Source: Lunularia cruciata (taxonomy: Eukaryota > Streptophyta > Marchantiopsida > Lunulariales > Lunulariaceae). From it: a stretch of DNA of 64,000 nucleotides. Where the stretch lies: contig OX419755.1 of the NCBI GenBank assembly GCA_948567375.1, positions 51,912,291 to 51,976,290 of the forward strand, read 5' to 3'. A model generated the notes under the pieces. It saw only the letters and a list, made by a program, of their open reading frames with translations, was not told the DNA's origin and did not search any database. Both the position numbers and the translations under genes were made by a program. Position 1 is the stretch's first letter. Each line of letters opens with the position of its first letter. Below are positions 46,047 to 57,854 of the stretch, one piece after another.

Positions 46047-49000
46047 TGTGGTGCCCACATTTTTTGTTTTTTTTTCAAAATAGAGAAGAAGAAGTGTATA
46101 GAGAAGTCGGATTGCGCCTGTATGGCCGAAGAAGGTGAGGAAAAGAGTCTTTGAGATGAAACCCAAAGTAAAGTGACTTCGGGTCATAAGGCGAAGTACT
46201 CGAAAATGCCCTGTCAGCATACAACCCAAAGTAAGGAGTCTTCGTATCGGGGGGAGCTCAACCCGAGGCAAAGTTTGTCTAACAACCTTTTGTCGGGGCA
46301 AGAAATTCAAGAAGGGACCGTTCAAAAACCGGCGGCCCATACGCACAAAGTTTGATTGACAGTGATAGGTGCATGCATGAGGTGTGATTTCTTGGTAGAA
46401 ACTCAAAGTGAAGAAAGACAAAGAAAGCACAACTCTATAAAAATCAAACTCGCAATGACGCAATGTTGAGTAATTTTCCTTCGCCATTGAGAAGTCGTCC
46501 TGTAGGTGATCGTGGGAAGGAAAATAGAGTTGGAAACACACTAGTGTGTAAGGGAGAAGTCGTAAGAGTGAAACCGAGAGATAGTGAGAAAGCAGGAGAG
46601 ATGGGAGGAAGAAAGAAGAACTCCGAATTTGCAATGAGAAATCATGCAATCCGGAGGTTAGATTTGATTGCAAGGATCAAAGTCTTGAGCCGACTTTGGA
46701 TCACCTTCTTGGCGTGGAACTGGAATGTGAGTTTTGCAGGTTTCATGACAAAGATAATCAAGAGCAAGTGTCTTGATGGACCCAAGGAAGAAGGGAAGAG
46801 AGGAAATCCGGCTTGCTGGACAGAGTCGGATTGGAGACTAGTACTTGGGAAGGAAGCAGGCTCAGAGCAGGGGGCCACGTTCTTGGGGAAGGGAGAGATA
46901 GCCCAAGAAACCCAAGAGGTGAGAGATGCAATCTTGTCAAAGCGGACAAAGAATGGGTACAAAGTGGAGAGTTACAAAGACCCTATCAAGAGAGGAACTG
47001 TGAGTGCTCTGATGGCAATCCTGAAGCCTGAGAGAACAACCTATGTGATGAAACACCAAGCAATGTTCTTTCACAAATTTTTTGCAGGAGAACCGATCAA
47101 TTGGGCGAGGTGTTTCCATCAGAGAACGTGACAAATGGTGTGGAATCTGCGGGATAAATCGCCTCCACACTACATCATGCCGTTTGCAGCTCATTTCTAC
47201 CTCGGGTTGAATTTGCTAAACTCGGAGCAAACTCGGATGGTGTCGCATTTCCATCCCAATTTGAGAAAGAAGGTCGATGTAGAGGAGCAACAGTACATCT
47301 TGCAAATCAGAAGCACCGATGAGTATTACAAGAAGATGGGGAAGAATGTGGAGATAGAAGTGAGTACTCCAAAATTGAAGAAGAGAAGTTGGTAGGGCAA
47401 AGCCAAAAATACGACAAAACCTCAGAAGACCAAGAGAGGAAACCCGAGGTGAGGCATGGTGGTGATCAAGTCAGAAGATGAAGACTCAGAAGCTGAAGCT
47501 GAGTGCAAGTCTGAAGATTTGGAACACAAGGAGGAGCCCGAGCTAACAATACAGAGTGGAAATACGAGTAGCGACAGCAATGAGGGTGGAGAAATGACAT
47601 CGGGGCCAGTTGCTGCAGAGGAGGAAGAAGGAGTGCAGGCAGAAATCAAAGCCGAGGACATCACAAAGTTAGAAGATGAAGTACCCGAGGTAAAAGAGAA
47701 GATTGCAGTTCAGAGGGGAGTTCACTCGAGATGCAAGGCGAGGTGCGATGCAGGTCCAAGTAACTTGAAAGAAGAGGTGAATGAAAGCTCAGGTAGCAAG
47801 GCGTCAGATATGAAGACTGTAGAGAAGAAGGCGAGTATCGGATGAACACAAAGTACAAAGAGAAGTTGCTACACAAGAGGAAGTAGTAGCAAGCGATGAG
47901 GTCGAGTATTTGAGGGAGGTCGTGTGTCCATTGCTGGTGAAGTTAGAGCACAAGAAGAAGGAGATGCAGTCGACTTGTCCAGAGATGAAGATTGTCTTGC
48001 AGGTGTTATCAAGATTAGAAGAAGAGAACTCGGGGTTGAAGAAGAGTATAACCCGAGGTGAGGAGGAGAGGGAAGTACTACGAGTGGAGGCAGTAATGAC
48101 GACTCAAGTAATTGAAGACCTGAAGAGAGAAGTGAGTTATCGAGAAGATCTTGTTAAGAAGAGTGACATAGCAAGGGAGAGACAAGTAGCTGAATATGAA
48201 ATCTTGAAGCAGCAGTTTGCTGATTCAAGAGTAGAAGTTATCCATGCTATGGCGAGAGTAGCAGCGAAGGATCAAGAGCTTGATAGGGTGATGGAGAGCG
48301 TAGAGGAGAAGAAGCAACTCTGGCAAAAAGAGTTGGCAGCACGGTATAAGGAAGAAGAGAGATTACGAGAGTTACTTCGTAATCAAGAGGAGAAGGTTGT
48401 ATAGAAGGAGAAGGAGAAGGAGACGGTGAAAGCCGAGTTCGAGGTGGAATTGGCCATGTATAGGGAGGATTGGCTTACAGATCAAGAGTGAGAAAGAAAA
48501 ATGAGATTGGAGCCATTGAAGGAGATAGTCCTTAGGATGAATGCGATGTTGAGTACAGAGGCCAGAGTTTGAATTGAAGAAATGAGGCTGCACGAGTTGA
48601 AGTTGTTAGTGCAAGAGAAGAGGCAAAGACAGGCAAAAGACATTGATTTGAATGCCTTGTTGATCAGTTTAAGAACTCATGTAGACAAGAAGATCTTAGA
48701 AGTAGAAGAAAATATTGCAATTAGATTAGATTTAGTGAAAATAGAGATAGATAAACTTCGGAAGGATGTTAGAGCCAAACCCAAAGTAGATAACATAGGA
48801 GTGCAGATGTCTTTGGAGTTAGAGATGGAGACATTGGAGAAGAGTGGGTTGAGAGATGAAGAGTTAGATAGATTACCCACTAGTGCAATTTCAGATCTGG
48901 AAAGAGAATTGCTGGATCTGGTAGAAGAAGTAGAAGATATGAAACCCGAGGACAGAGTAGTAGGAAGTAAATTTACTTCGGGTTTGGGGTTGAAAGCCGA

Positions 49001-49823
49001 TGACAAAGTAGACATCGGATCGGATTAGTAACAGTTTTTGAGATATGAAGAGGCAGATATAAAGAGGTGCATTGTCATTTCGGATTTGCAGGTTTGAAAA
49101 GTTGTTGTAGAACGGTATAGTTGTTAGAATTGTCAATTGCTTCACTACTTAAGAGTGGTATTCATAGAGAATTTTTGTTCAATGCTCATAATTTTTGAGA
49201 ATAGATAAAGCAAAGTGCTATGAAGTAGTGCTCGTTGCTTGAGCTTGATTCCAAGTATCAACGTTGTACTTGTGTTTGTGAGTGTGTGAAGAAATTCAAA
49301 GTGCAAGTCAGTGTGCTTGTTGGATGTTGGATTCCACAGCCTTGATCTTCATTCTGTGTGTTTGATCCTGAGTGAAGTGCAATCAAAGCAATGCCTTGAC
49401 AGATCTAAGAGGAATTGTAGTGTTGGTAGTATTCTACATTTGTGAGTGCAGTGCGAGGTTGATGTGAAGCAATTTCGATTGAGGAAGTTGTGCCTTCAGT
49501 GGAAGGGTGGAACACAATTCTGAGGCGAAGTTGTTTTGCAGTGAAGTGCCATTTTTGGGAGAGCCTGAATCATCACAATCAAGATTGTTTGGAAAGATTT
49601 GTTGGAGTTGTGATTAAGAAGTGTGAATTTGTGACAAGATTGCAAATCAGTGCTTGTTACTCTCTTCTGGGTGTAGTTTCTACCTGAGAGATTAAAGAAG
49701 AACTCAAGAAGGACTGCAATTGTTACTTTGACTTTGTATTTGGACATTTCTGACTTGTATCTCTGTGGGGAAAAACTTTACTTACCCAATTACCGCAAAA
49801 GTGATATTTTCTGAGTTGTCACA
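46047..49823 (+). mobile_element. N: 3.78-kb element with coiled-coil ORF and no pol
   Basis: An insertion in the H2 protease with an exact 5-bp duplication CACTA (46,042-46,046 and 49,824-49,828). The H1 sequence gives the empty site. Ends are TGTGGTGCCC and GTTGTCACA, i.e. TG..CA with a short TGTG inverted repeat. I find no long terminal repeats, no RT, integrase or transposase. It contains a poly-T tract near 46,059-46,076 and one long broken ORF. A 5-bp duplication with TG..CA ends implies a retroviral-type integrase supplied in trans. It may be a gag-only retrotransposon derivative or a Ginger-like DNA element. Confidence 0.75.
46463..49028 (+). pseudogene. Element N ORF: gag-like N-terminus, acidic centre, coiled-coil C-terminus
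   Basis: One reading frame of about 855 codons runs here, broken by stops at 47,129 (TGA), 47,393 (TAG), 47,450 (TGA), 48,402 (TAG), 48,489 and 48,570 (TGA) and one frameshift near 47,845. The N-terminal part (46,463-47,395) is globular, with FHKFFAGEPINWA and FAAHFYLGLNLL blocks. The middle (47,456-47,845) is very acidic (SEDEDSEAEAE). The C-terminal third (47,910-49,028) is a long Glu/Lys/Leu heptad-like coiled coil. No zinc knuckle, protease or polymerase is present. I do not recognise a named family. A structural gag-like role is an inference. Confidence 0.65.
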
Positions 49824-49828
49824 CACTA

Positions 49829-51307
49829 CAAACCTCATACACTCCTTCTCCTAATCTTGAATGTAACAAGATGTGAAGTACGGAATGTAAAACCCTTTCT
49901 ACCATCCACTATCATCAATGTTCTTCTTATTATTGCATTGATAGGAATATTTAATTCCTTTGCTAATTGCATGGACATGCAATTCTCTGAACTTCTAGAA
50001 TCAACCAAAATCCTAAAATCAACCAAAATCAAATATCATACTTTGCAAGTGAAATAAACTTGCATAGGTCAAGCTATCAATCCCATTGGAATTAATCAAG
50101 TTCCTAGTAGGGGGCTCAAGTTCTCTCATTGGGATTCCTCATTTCTTGATCATCATGCTCCATGAACTCCATTTGGGCAATTTGTCAAGGTCATCCATTC
50201 TTAGGTGGACATTCAACAATGCAATGCCTAATTTGGCGATAATAAAAGCAACCATCATTTTGTCACAAATTTTCCCTATTTGTAAGGCCAAGTAGTTTCC
50301 AATGGATAGCATAATCTCCATTGGTGCAGATTCCTCAACACGTGTGTAGTTTGTGGGTAGGTTCTATGAAGATTGAGGTTTGTAACACCCATTTGTGCAT
50401 GTGTGTGGTATTGTCATATTTAGCTTAGTATTATAAATACTTGAGAGATATTATTTATAGAGATAAAAGGATAGTTCTCCATTAGTCATGATTAGCTAAA
50501 GTTAGTCAAAGCTAAGATAGAGTGGACCTTACTTTATAGGAAGTAGAAAAGATGAGAACCACTATTTTGGATCCTATGTGTTGACTTGGTTTTATTCATA
50601 GGTGTTTGGCTTTGAAGAAAGAGTTGAGAACTCTTGGACCCACAAGCCTTTTTGTTTTGGATTCTTCTATAGTCCAAGGATAGCCCATGTGAAGGAATCC
50701 TTGACTTAGTGGTTGGATCAAGATAAGACCATATGCTTAGGAGAATATTCCCATGAGCATGGATATTCTTTTAGATTTTTGACTTTATTTGACTTTTAGC
50801 TTAGTAACTTGAGTTACTACGGTTATTAGTAACTTTGATGCGTAACTATTTCACAAGTATATAAAAAAGGGGTGAGGAGGTACTCATCATCCTTTCATTT
50901 ACAACTATCTCTCTATCATTGAGTTCTCTAGTGAGCAATGTATTGAGTCTTGGAGTGTTAGCCTTGGAGGAGTATGATGGAGTTGGGGTTCTTTGCATTC
51001 TTAGTCTATGGTGCGCTACCATTATATCCATCAAAGGTTCATCTTCAGTGAGAGACAAACCGGCTCATAGGTCAAGACCAAGTTGTCACAACAGGAATCA
51101 AAGCACTCAACCAATTGCATAGCTTCATCCAAATGTATGGGCTCCTGCATGGTCACTTTTGATTTGGTGCATGACTTAAAGCCCCACACAAATCAATCAA
51201 GAGCTTCACCTTCTAATATATTTGGAATTTGCATTATGGTGTTATCGAAGTGAGTGATGTAGCTTCTCATAGAACCAATATACTTCACTTTTTCCAACTT
51301 ATCTATG
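49829..51307 (-). pseudogene. H2 protease remainder and gag (broken)
   Basis: After element N, minus-strand protease continues with ILVDSRSSENCMSM (49,960-50,010; DSG has become DSR). Degraded gag follows, with a knuckle remnant near 50,210-50,260, and the S solo LTR interrupts at 50,381-51,067. Gag then continues to about 51,307. Every frame is broken. Confidence 0.75.
50381..51067. repeat. S-family solo LTR (second copy)
   Basis: 687 bp, reverse complement of the 6,735-7,422 copy (TGTAACACC...CCGGCTCA in + orientation). Flanks share AGGT (50,376-50,379 and 51,069-51,072), a weak sign of target duplication. No coding sequence. Confidence 0.7.
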
Positions 51308-51790
51308 ATGCCATTTGTAGCATCGTACCTAGATTGCTTAGACTTTGGAGTAGTAGTGTTGGTAGTCAGAGGTATTTTGGCAATTACTCATAGACTACTT
51401 GTTGACAGTCAAATCATGTTTGGGGTGCTTACTACATGGTGGAGCCCACCATCACTTGCACCATTCACACCATTGGGTGTGCTGTCAATGAGACCATTAG
51501 GGTTGTAGATCTAGGTCGAGATCAAGGAAGTATACTTTTGAAGTGCAGCTCCAAAGAGCTCACTCCTCTGATGTTGAGCCTTTGAGTTCTTGGCTATGGT
51601 ATCTAGAGGCCGACGAGCATCACCTTGAGTCTCTTAGCTAGAGTAGGTGTGGCTTTACTGTAATAAGTACATAGTTGTTGGTATATTGTTGAGTGATAGA
51701 TCAATTATTGATCTGATTGAGTGTAATTTGAGTTGTGAGCAAATTGATTACATCAAAAAAGTGAAGTCGGGGAGAAATCCAATGCAAGAA
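51308..51790 (+). repeat. P2 LTR/leader segment
   Basis: Begins at GCCATTTGTAG and matches the central 440 bp of the P1 and P4 LTRs without the outer 105-bp repeat. It continues into a tail and a TGGTATC..AGC primer-site-like motif near 51,805, shared with P3. Confidence 0.65.
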
Positions 51791-52385
51791 CTGAGGATGG
51801 TGGTGGTATCCCAAGCCTTATTGATCATTGGTAGCTAGATTGTTGTTCAGATTTTCCATGAGAATGATTGTGTGCAAAAGTGCCAACCAAATTTCCTTGA
51901 GAAGAGAGTCAATTTCAAACAGTGGTGTTTGTTTTGAGCTCAAGAGGTGAAAGCAAGACCAATTTGGTGCAAATTGAGCTTAAAGGGAAAAATTGAAGGT
52001 GAAGTTGGGAACCGAACCCCACAAATTAGAGATTTGAAGATCCTTATCTTTTCAATTTGGCTCGAGTGGAAATTTATTGAAGGATTTGATGGTCAACCAA
52101 CTGTATGGATTTATGTCAGATTTATGTCAAATTTTAGCTCTAGTTTATGTCAAATTTTGGCTCAAATTGGAGGAGCTTGGCCAGATTTGGAGGAGGTTTC
52201 CTAGGTTTGGAGAAGGTTTGAAGTGGCAAGAAGAAAGACCTCATTTGGTTGAATTTTGGCATTTAGAGGCTTCAAGGCATCGGGCTATGGGCTATGAGGG
52301 CCTAGAAGGGCCAACTTGCTATCATAAGGCTAGCTAGTTTTGTGTAGTTTTTGGTCATTGTTAGGCAAAGTATGCACACCCTACT
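51791..52385 (+). other. P2 untranslated leader
   Basis: Non-coding leader aligned with P3 59,371-59,836, with repeated CAGATTTATGTC / AAATTTTGGC phrases. It ends ...CACCCTACT at the H3 insertion point. Confidence 0.6.
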
Positions 52386-52765
52386 TGTAACAATATGGAG
52401 TTTAATGATGAAGTTAATTAGGGCTAACAAAGTTACAAATAAGTCAAATTAGCTTAGAATATTATGGAAGTATCTAGGAAGCTTCTTGGGAAACTTCACA
52501 GCTAGTTTAGCTTGCACTCCAAGTAGGTAGCTTTTAGAAGGAAGCTTCTAGAAGCTTCTAACTAGCTTAGCTTGCATGCCAAGTAGACGGCTTCTAAAAG
52601 GAAACTTCTTGAGAAGCTCCTTGGTGAGAAGCTTCTCAAGAAGCTTATATGCTCCCTATAAATATCAAAACCAAAGCTCATGCTATGCATCGGAGTTTTT
52701 CACACTCAAGTGTCCCTATGTGATCTTTTATTCTCCTATTTCTCTCCTTGGCTTGGTCTTTTACA
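52386..52765 (+). repeat. H3 5' LTR
   Basis: 380 bp with TATAAATA at 52,657-52,664 and palindromic AAGCTTC blocks. Followed by TTAGTATTAGAGC, a drifted tRNA-Met primer site. Confidence 0.9.
52541..52664 (+). promoter_or_regulatory. H3 LTR heat-shock-element-like array and TATA box
   Basis: The same 18-mer GAAGCTTCTAGAAGCTTC as in H1 lies at 52,541-52,558, again about 100 bp before TATAAATA. Extra GAAGCTTCTCAAGAAGCTT palindromes lie between them. Confidence 0.6.
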
Positions 52766-52989
52766 TTAGTATTAGAGCAAGAATGGGATGGATGGAATTT
52801 ATAGACCCACTAAATCCATTTCCATCAAACCATTAGGTATTTTGGATCTTAGTACTACCCAAGCATCAATTCACATAGTTCATCATCTCATGCTTTGGGC
52901 AAAAAATTCTGAATACAATTACCTTGTATAAGGAACCCTTGGTACTTCCGGTTGTAACTTATAGAGAATGATGGACATGTTGCATCTAT

Positions 52990-53950
52990 GTGTTAATAAA
53001 TTAGATAGATTAGGGGTGGTGTGATAGAGTAGTAACTATGGCGGCAATGCCCAAAGTCATCATTGCTATGCAACAACAAATGAAGCACCTTACTCAATTG
53101 TTGGATGAACAAGATCATTGATGAAAAAAAAACATAGAGAGAGTACTAGTTCAAGAAGGAGAAGACCAATTCTGATTTCCAAAACCCAAATTTTTCAAAG
53201 GCAAGAATCTCTTGGGTGTATTGGAGAATTTTGTGTTTGATTGTGAATGTTATTTCAAAGCTACCAATCTTTAAAATGAATGGAAATAGATTCTCTTGGC
53301 TTCCAACCAATTGGATGGAGTAGCAAAGCTATGGTGTCAATTCCAAGTGGAGCAAGTTGAATGAAAAATTGTTGCACCGATCTTGAAATGGGCAGAATTC
53401 AAGAGTGCAATAATTGGTCAATTCCAAGATATAAATGCCACACAAGATAGGTTGGCAAAGTTGAAGCATATTTGCTTTGTGAGAAGTTACATCACATAAT
53501 TCCAGAACACCATTATGAAAATTCCTGATATATTGGAAGGTGAAGCTCTGGATCAATTTATGAGGAGCTTGAAGTCACAAACCAAATTAGAGATAACTAT
53601 GCAAGAGCCGCAACATTTGGAGGAAGCTATGCGGTTGGCCAAACACTTTGATTCCTTGGTTGCAACAACTTGGTCTTGACCTCGACCTTGACCTTGACCT
53701 CCACATAACCTACCAATACACTACACATGGGTGGAGGAGCCAACACCAATGGAGATTGATGCCATTCAACGGAGATCACTTGGCACTACAGATAGAAAAA
53801 AACTACAACAAAATGGTGGTTGTCTCTATTGTTGCTAAATTAGACATCACATTGCTGAATGTACGCTCAAGAATTGGTAACCTTGACAAGTTGCTTAGAT
53901 GGAGTTTGTGGAGCAAAATGATCAAGGAAAAAAGGAATCCCAATAGGAGA
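52990..53950 (+). pseudogene. H3 gag (broken)
   Basis: Aligned with H1 gag. A zinc-knuckle remnant near 53,818-53,860 reads C-L-Y-C then a stop (Gln codon to TAA) and H-x4-C. The MEIDA stretch near 53,750 is kept. A short run of TTGACC repeats near 53,675-53,700 encodes a small Asp-Leu repeat in another frame. Confidence 0.78.
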
Positions 53951-53972
53951 TTTTGAGCCACTTATTGAGAAC

Positions 53973-54348
53973 TTGATTAGTTCTAATGAGATTGAAGGCT
54001 CAACCTATGCAAGTTTGATTCACATGCAAGGTATAATATTTGATTGTGGTTGTAGAATTTTGGTTGATTTTGGAAGTTTAGAAAATTTCTTATCCATGCA
54101 ATTAGCAACAGAATTACATAATCCTATCAAGCAAGTAATTGGAAGTAGATTGATGATGGCGGATGGTAGAAAGGGTTTTGCATTTTGTACCTTGCATTTG
54201 TTACTTCAAGATTGGGAAATGGTTTTTAGAATGTATGAGGTTTGTTGTGGCACCTCTACACTATGATGCCATTCTAGGTCTACCTTGGATTGAACATCAT
54301 AAGGTTCAATTTTATTGGAATCGACAACAAATTACAACACCAAGGTAA
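53973..54348 (+). pseudogene. H3 aspartic protease (broken)
   Basis: LVDFGSLENFLSM near 54,060-54,100, where the active-site Ser of DSG has become Phe. The AILGLPWIEHH loop near 54,268-54,300 is in a shifted frame. Inactive. Confidence 0.78.
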
Positions 54349-54409
54349 AAATTGCTGATTAGGTTGCTTGGCACCTCTAAGTAAGACACTTAAGAATAAT
54401 GAGTCCCAA

Positions 54410-54529
54410 GATGAGAAGTTTGTCGGGAGGGTAGCCATAGAGCAAGCTTTGGAGGAAGATGAGTCCCAAGATAGGAAATTTGTTAATGAAGTAGCCACAG
54501 AGCAAGCTTTGGAGGAAGATAAATCTAGT
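54410..54529 (+). repeat. Two 60-bp linker repeats in H3
   Basis: Units at 54,410 and 54,470 encode two copies of the 20-residue charged repeat found three times in H1 and once in H2. Confidence 0.83.
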
Positions 54530-55900
54530 TTTGCGGTGTGGATCAATCTGATTGTGCATGGAGGATCTAAGGAGGATCAAAAACCTCATTAAGCAGTGGT
54601 TGACCAAATAGTCCAAGAGTTGTCAAATGTGTTTTTGGATGATTTTCCAAAGGGATTACCCTCCAATCGTGGTATGCCCTTCAAGATTGAGTTATTACCA
54701 AGGAGTACTCTAATGAGTAGACCAATCTGTTGACTCTCACCAAAGGGAGTGGGAGGAGTTGTGAAGAACCCTTATGGAGTTGTTGGAGAAGGATTTCATA
54801 TGACATAGTATATCTCTTTGGGAAGCACTGGTACAATTTGTTCCAAAGAAGGATAGAAGACTTCATTTCTATATTGAAAACTATGGGCTCAATAAAAAAA
54901 TAGTGAAGAATGCATATCCCTTGCCTTGAAGTGATGAATTGCTTGATTAATTGAGTAGAGCATGATACTTCTCCAAGTTAGATCTTCATAGTAGCTATTG
55001 GCAAATCCCTATTGATAGGGATGATGTGCAAAAGATTACCTTTTGCACAAGGTATGGGCATTTTGAATAGAGAGTTCTACCTTTTGGGCTCACTAATGCT
55101 CTAACAATCTTTATGGACCAAATGCATAGGGTGTTGGATGGACTATTGGATCAGTATGTGATGGTGTTCTTGGATGAAATTTTAATCTATAGCAAGATAG
55201 AGGTAGAACACACAAATCATGTGCAAGGAGTCATAAGAGGACTATGCCAATGGAAGTTTGATTGCAAGAAGTCAAAGTGTGTCTTTTGGCAAAAGGAAGT
55301 TATTCTCTTAGGTCACAAGATCTCATCAAAGGGGATCAAGATAGAAGAGGAGAAAACCAAGGCCATCATTGATTGGCCTACTCCAAAGGATACGATAAAA
55401 GTATGAGTATTTAATGGATTAACAAGCTTTTATTGACAGTTCATCCACTACTATGCTCATGTAACCATACCATTGACCAATCTCTTAAGGAAGAACTTGA
55501 GTTTTTAGTGGAACAACAAGCACAAAGAAGTAGTCTAGAAGCTGTAACATATGGTGTCTTCAACCATATGATCCTCAACTAACTTGTGTGATTGATTTTG
55601 ATGCTTCTAATTGCAATTGGAGCCGTGTTGCAATAAGAATTCCCAGACATGTTACATCTCGTTGCCTTTGTGTCTTGCTGACTAAATACAACAAAAAGGA
55701 ATTACTCTGCTTGAGATTAAGAACAACTAGCAATGGTATATGCAACCAAGGTATAGATGCATTATCTCTTGGAGAAACAAGTGATCATACAAACTGATCA
55801 TAAACCTTTTTTGCAAACATTACACTTGAAACACATGAAGAATTGACATCATCAATGAGAGAAAAAACTACAATTTTTTGATATCAAAATTGAGTACAAA
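54530..55900 (+). pseudogene. H3 reverse transcriptase and RNase H (broken)
   Basis: RT remnants from about 54,600. LPFGLTNALTIFMDQMH lies near 55,078-55,125 and the catalytic box near 55,165-55,185 reads FLDEIL, with Glu in place of the second Asp, a change that should abolish polymerisation. KSKCVFWQKE follows near 55,275. RNase H remains (IDFDASN near 55,591) are frameshifted and carry many stops. Confidence 0.82.
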
Positions 55901-56069
55901 CCTGATTGGTTCCATGTCATTTCCAATGCACTATAACAATGACCTGATTTAAAGTCTCTTCCTCTCATCACAATGGTAATTATGATGATATCAATTGATT
56001 CCAAAGTCCAACTCAAGTTTAAGACCGCTTTATAGCAAGATCATTTCTTTTAGATGATACAAGGTTGTC

Positions 56070-57484
56070 TTGCAGCATGAAACAAGGAGTACAACACCTT
56101 CAATTTCAAGGAAGGTCTTCTATTTTGTGAGAACCAGATTTATATTCAAGCCAAGGATGATCTCCAACTTATGCGACTCCAAGAAGCCCACGGCTTACCA
56201 ATTGATGGTCATATGGGTGTGGACAAGATCTTGGGTACTCCCCAACACCAATGGTGGTAGCCCAAAATGACACGAGATGTTCAAGAGTTTGTCCAATTGT
56301 GTAAGAATTGCCAATGCAACAAGGACAACAAGCAATAACCGAGTGGAATCCTTCAACCACTCCTTGTTCCATCTGCTCAATGGGAACATATGAGCTTGGA
56401 TCTCATCATATCCTTGCCCAAGACAAATCAAGGTCATACAACAATTGTGGTGTTTGTGGATAAGCTTAGTAAGAAAATCCATTTGGCACCAACCTTTGAT
56501 ATTGTGGATGCTCCAACATTGGCATAGATATACTTTGACACTATCTTCAAGCATCATGGATGCCTCATGTACTGATCTTTGATCATGATCCTTGATTGAT
56601 TGGGAAATTTTGGCAAGGAATCTTCCATAAACTCAACACCAAGCTTGATTTTTCCATGGCCTATCATCCTCAAACTGATGGAAAAATTGAATGTGCAAAT
56701 TGCACCTTGGAGGATTTTCTTTGTGCCTTCATCAACATCCACCATACATGGGATGAATGTCTTGCAGCTATGGAGTTTGCATACAATAACTCAAAATAAA
56801 CAAGCACCAGATTCTCTCCTTTCTTCCTCAATTTTGGCCAAGATCCACCTGTTCAAGATCCCTTTTTGCCTCTCCTCTATCTCATGTCCCTCATACTTCT
56901 ACCTTCTTGACCACCATATCTCAATTCTACTACAAGCCAAATTTCATCTCCTTGTTGCTTAGAATTGATAGAAATAATATGTGGACCACCATTATCATGA
57001 TCTCACCTTTCAAGTCATTGATAATTTCATTCTCTCCTCTAGTAACCTACCTCTCCCCCATGATACCCAAGTTTGTAAACTTACCCCTAATTGGATAGGA
57101 CCCTTTGATGTCACCCAAATCATCTCTCTTATTGCTTATTAATTTGCCTTGCCTTGTCATATGCACATCCACCTTGTCTTTCACATTTCCAATTGAAACA
57201 CTTTGTTCCTATTGTTCCCATCTTCTTTTTCCTCTCATGTCCAACCTCCTCCTCCCGTCCCTATCAATGATCATGAGGAGTATGAAGTTGATCGTATCCT
57301 TGCACATTGCCACATTCAACAAGGCTGCCAACAACATAAAAAGTACGAGGTCCTTTGGAAAAGGTATCCCCTTCATGATGCCACATAGGAACCTCTTTCT
57401 CATCTCTTGAATGCACAAATGGCCATCCAGGAGTTTGAAGCTTCAATGGCAACGAGGATATTATCAACTAGAGGTGGGGGAATA
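56070..57484 (+). pseudogene. H3 integrase with chromodomain (broken)
   Basis: Zinc-binding remnants near 56,170-56,320 (Cys pair near 56,305). The core follows, with FVDKLSKKIH near 56,450-56,480 and [14 protein letters not shown] near 56,660-56,700, which holds the catalytic Glu. The C-terminal LTPNWIGPF motif is near 57,080-57,105. The chromodomain runs about 57,271-57,450: EEYEVDRIL and KYEVLWKRY, then Trp of TWEP changed to TAG. A purine tract precedes the LTR. Confidence 0.83.
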
Positions 57485-57849
57485 TATAACAATATGGAGT
57501 TTAGCAATGAAGTTAGTTAGGGCTACTAGAGTAGAAAATAGGCCAAATTAGCCTATAATATTCTAGAAGTATCTAGGAAGCTTCTTGGGAAGCTTCTTGG
57601 CTAGCTTAGCTTGCACGCCAAGTAGGTAGTTTCTAGAAGGAAGCTTCTTGAGAGCTTCTTGGTTAACTTGGCTTGCATTCCAAGAAAGCAACTCAAAGAA
57701 GCTTCTTGAGAAGCTTCTCAAGAGCCTTGTATGCTCCCTATAAATACCAAAGCCAAAGATCATGCTAGGTATTTGAAGTTTTCCACACTCAAATATCCCA
57801 ATGTGATCTTCCATTCTCCTATTTCTTTCCTTAGTCTTGGTCTTTTACA
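57485..57849 (+). repeat. H3 3' LTR
   Basis: 365 bp. The terminal TGTAAC has become TATAAC (G to A). TATAAATA lies at 57,739-57,746. GAAGCTTCTTGAGAAGCTTC near 57,698 is an imperfect version of the HSE-like array. Confidence 0.9.
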
Positions 57850-57854
57850 CTACT

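Larger units (their letters stand above)
42740..51307 (-). mobile_element. H2: chromodomain-family gypsy, interrupted and 5' truncated
   Basis: Minus-strand copy of the H family: partial 3' LTR (42,740-42,994), integrase, RNase H, RT, protease, gag. It is interrupted by a short unknown insertion (about 45,254-45,606), element N (46,047-49,823) and an S solo LTR (50,381-51,067). It ends within gag at about 51,307, where P2 begins, so its 5' LTR is missing. The chromodomain region before the LTR appears deleted. Confidence 0.8.
52386..57849 (+). mobile_element. H3: nearly complete chromodomain gypsy
   Basis: 5,464 bp, TGTAAC at 52,386 to TTTTACA at 57,849, with an exact CTACT duplication (52,381-52,385 and 57,850-57,854). 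It has both LTRs, primer site (near 52,767), gag, protease, RT, RNase H, integrase and chromodomain in order and no secondary insertion, so it gives the reference layout for H1 and H2. All coding parts are broken. Confidence 0.93.

Noticed and set aside
46044..46673. 209-codon minus-strand frame at the left end of element N
   Set aside because: It begins inside N coding sequence and runs through its non-coding leader to the insertion border. It has no domain, and the + frame of N is continuous through several stops, so this looks like a shadow.
47422..47664. Ser-rich minus-strand frame in element N
   Set aside because: Antisense of the acidic GAA/GAG-rich segment of the + strand ORF.
48677..49015. 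112-codon minus-strand frame in element N
   Set aside because: Antisense of the coiled-coil coding region, with no independent features.
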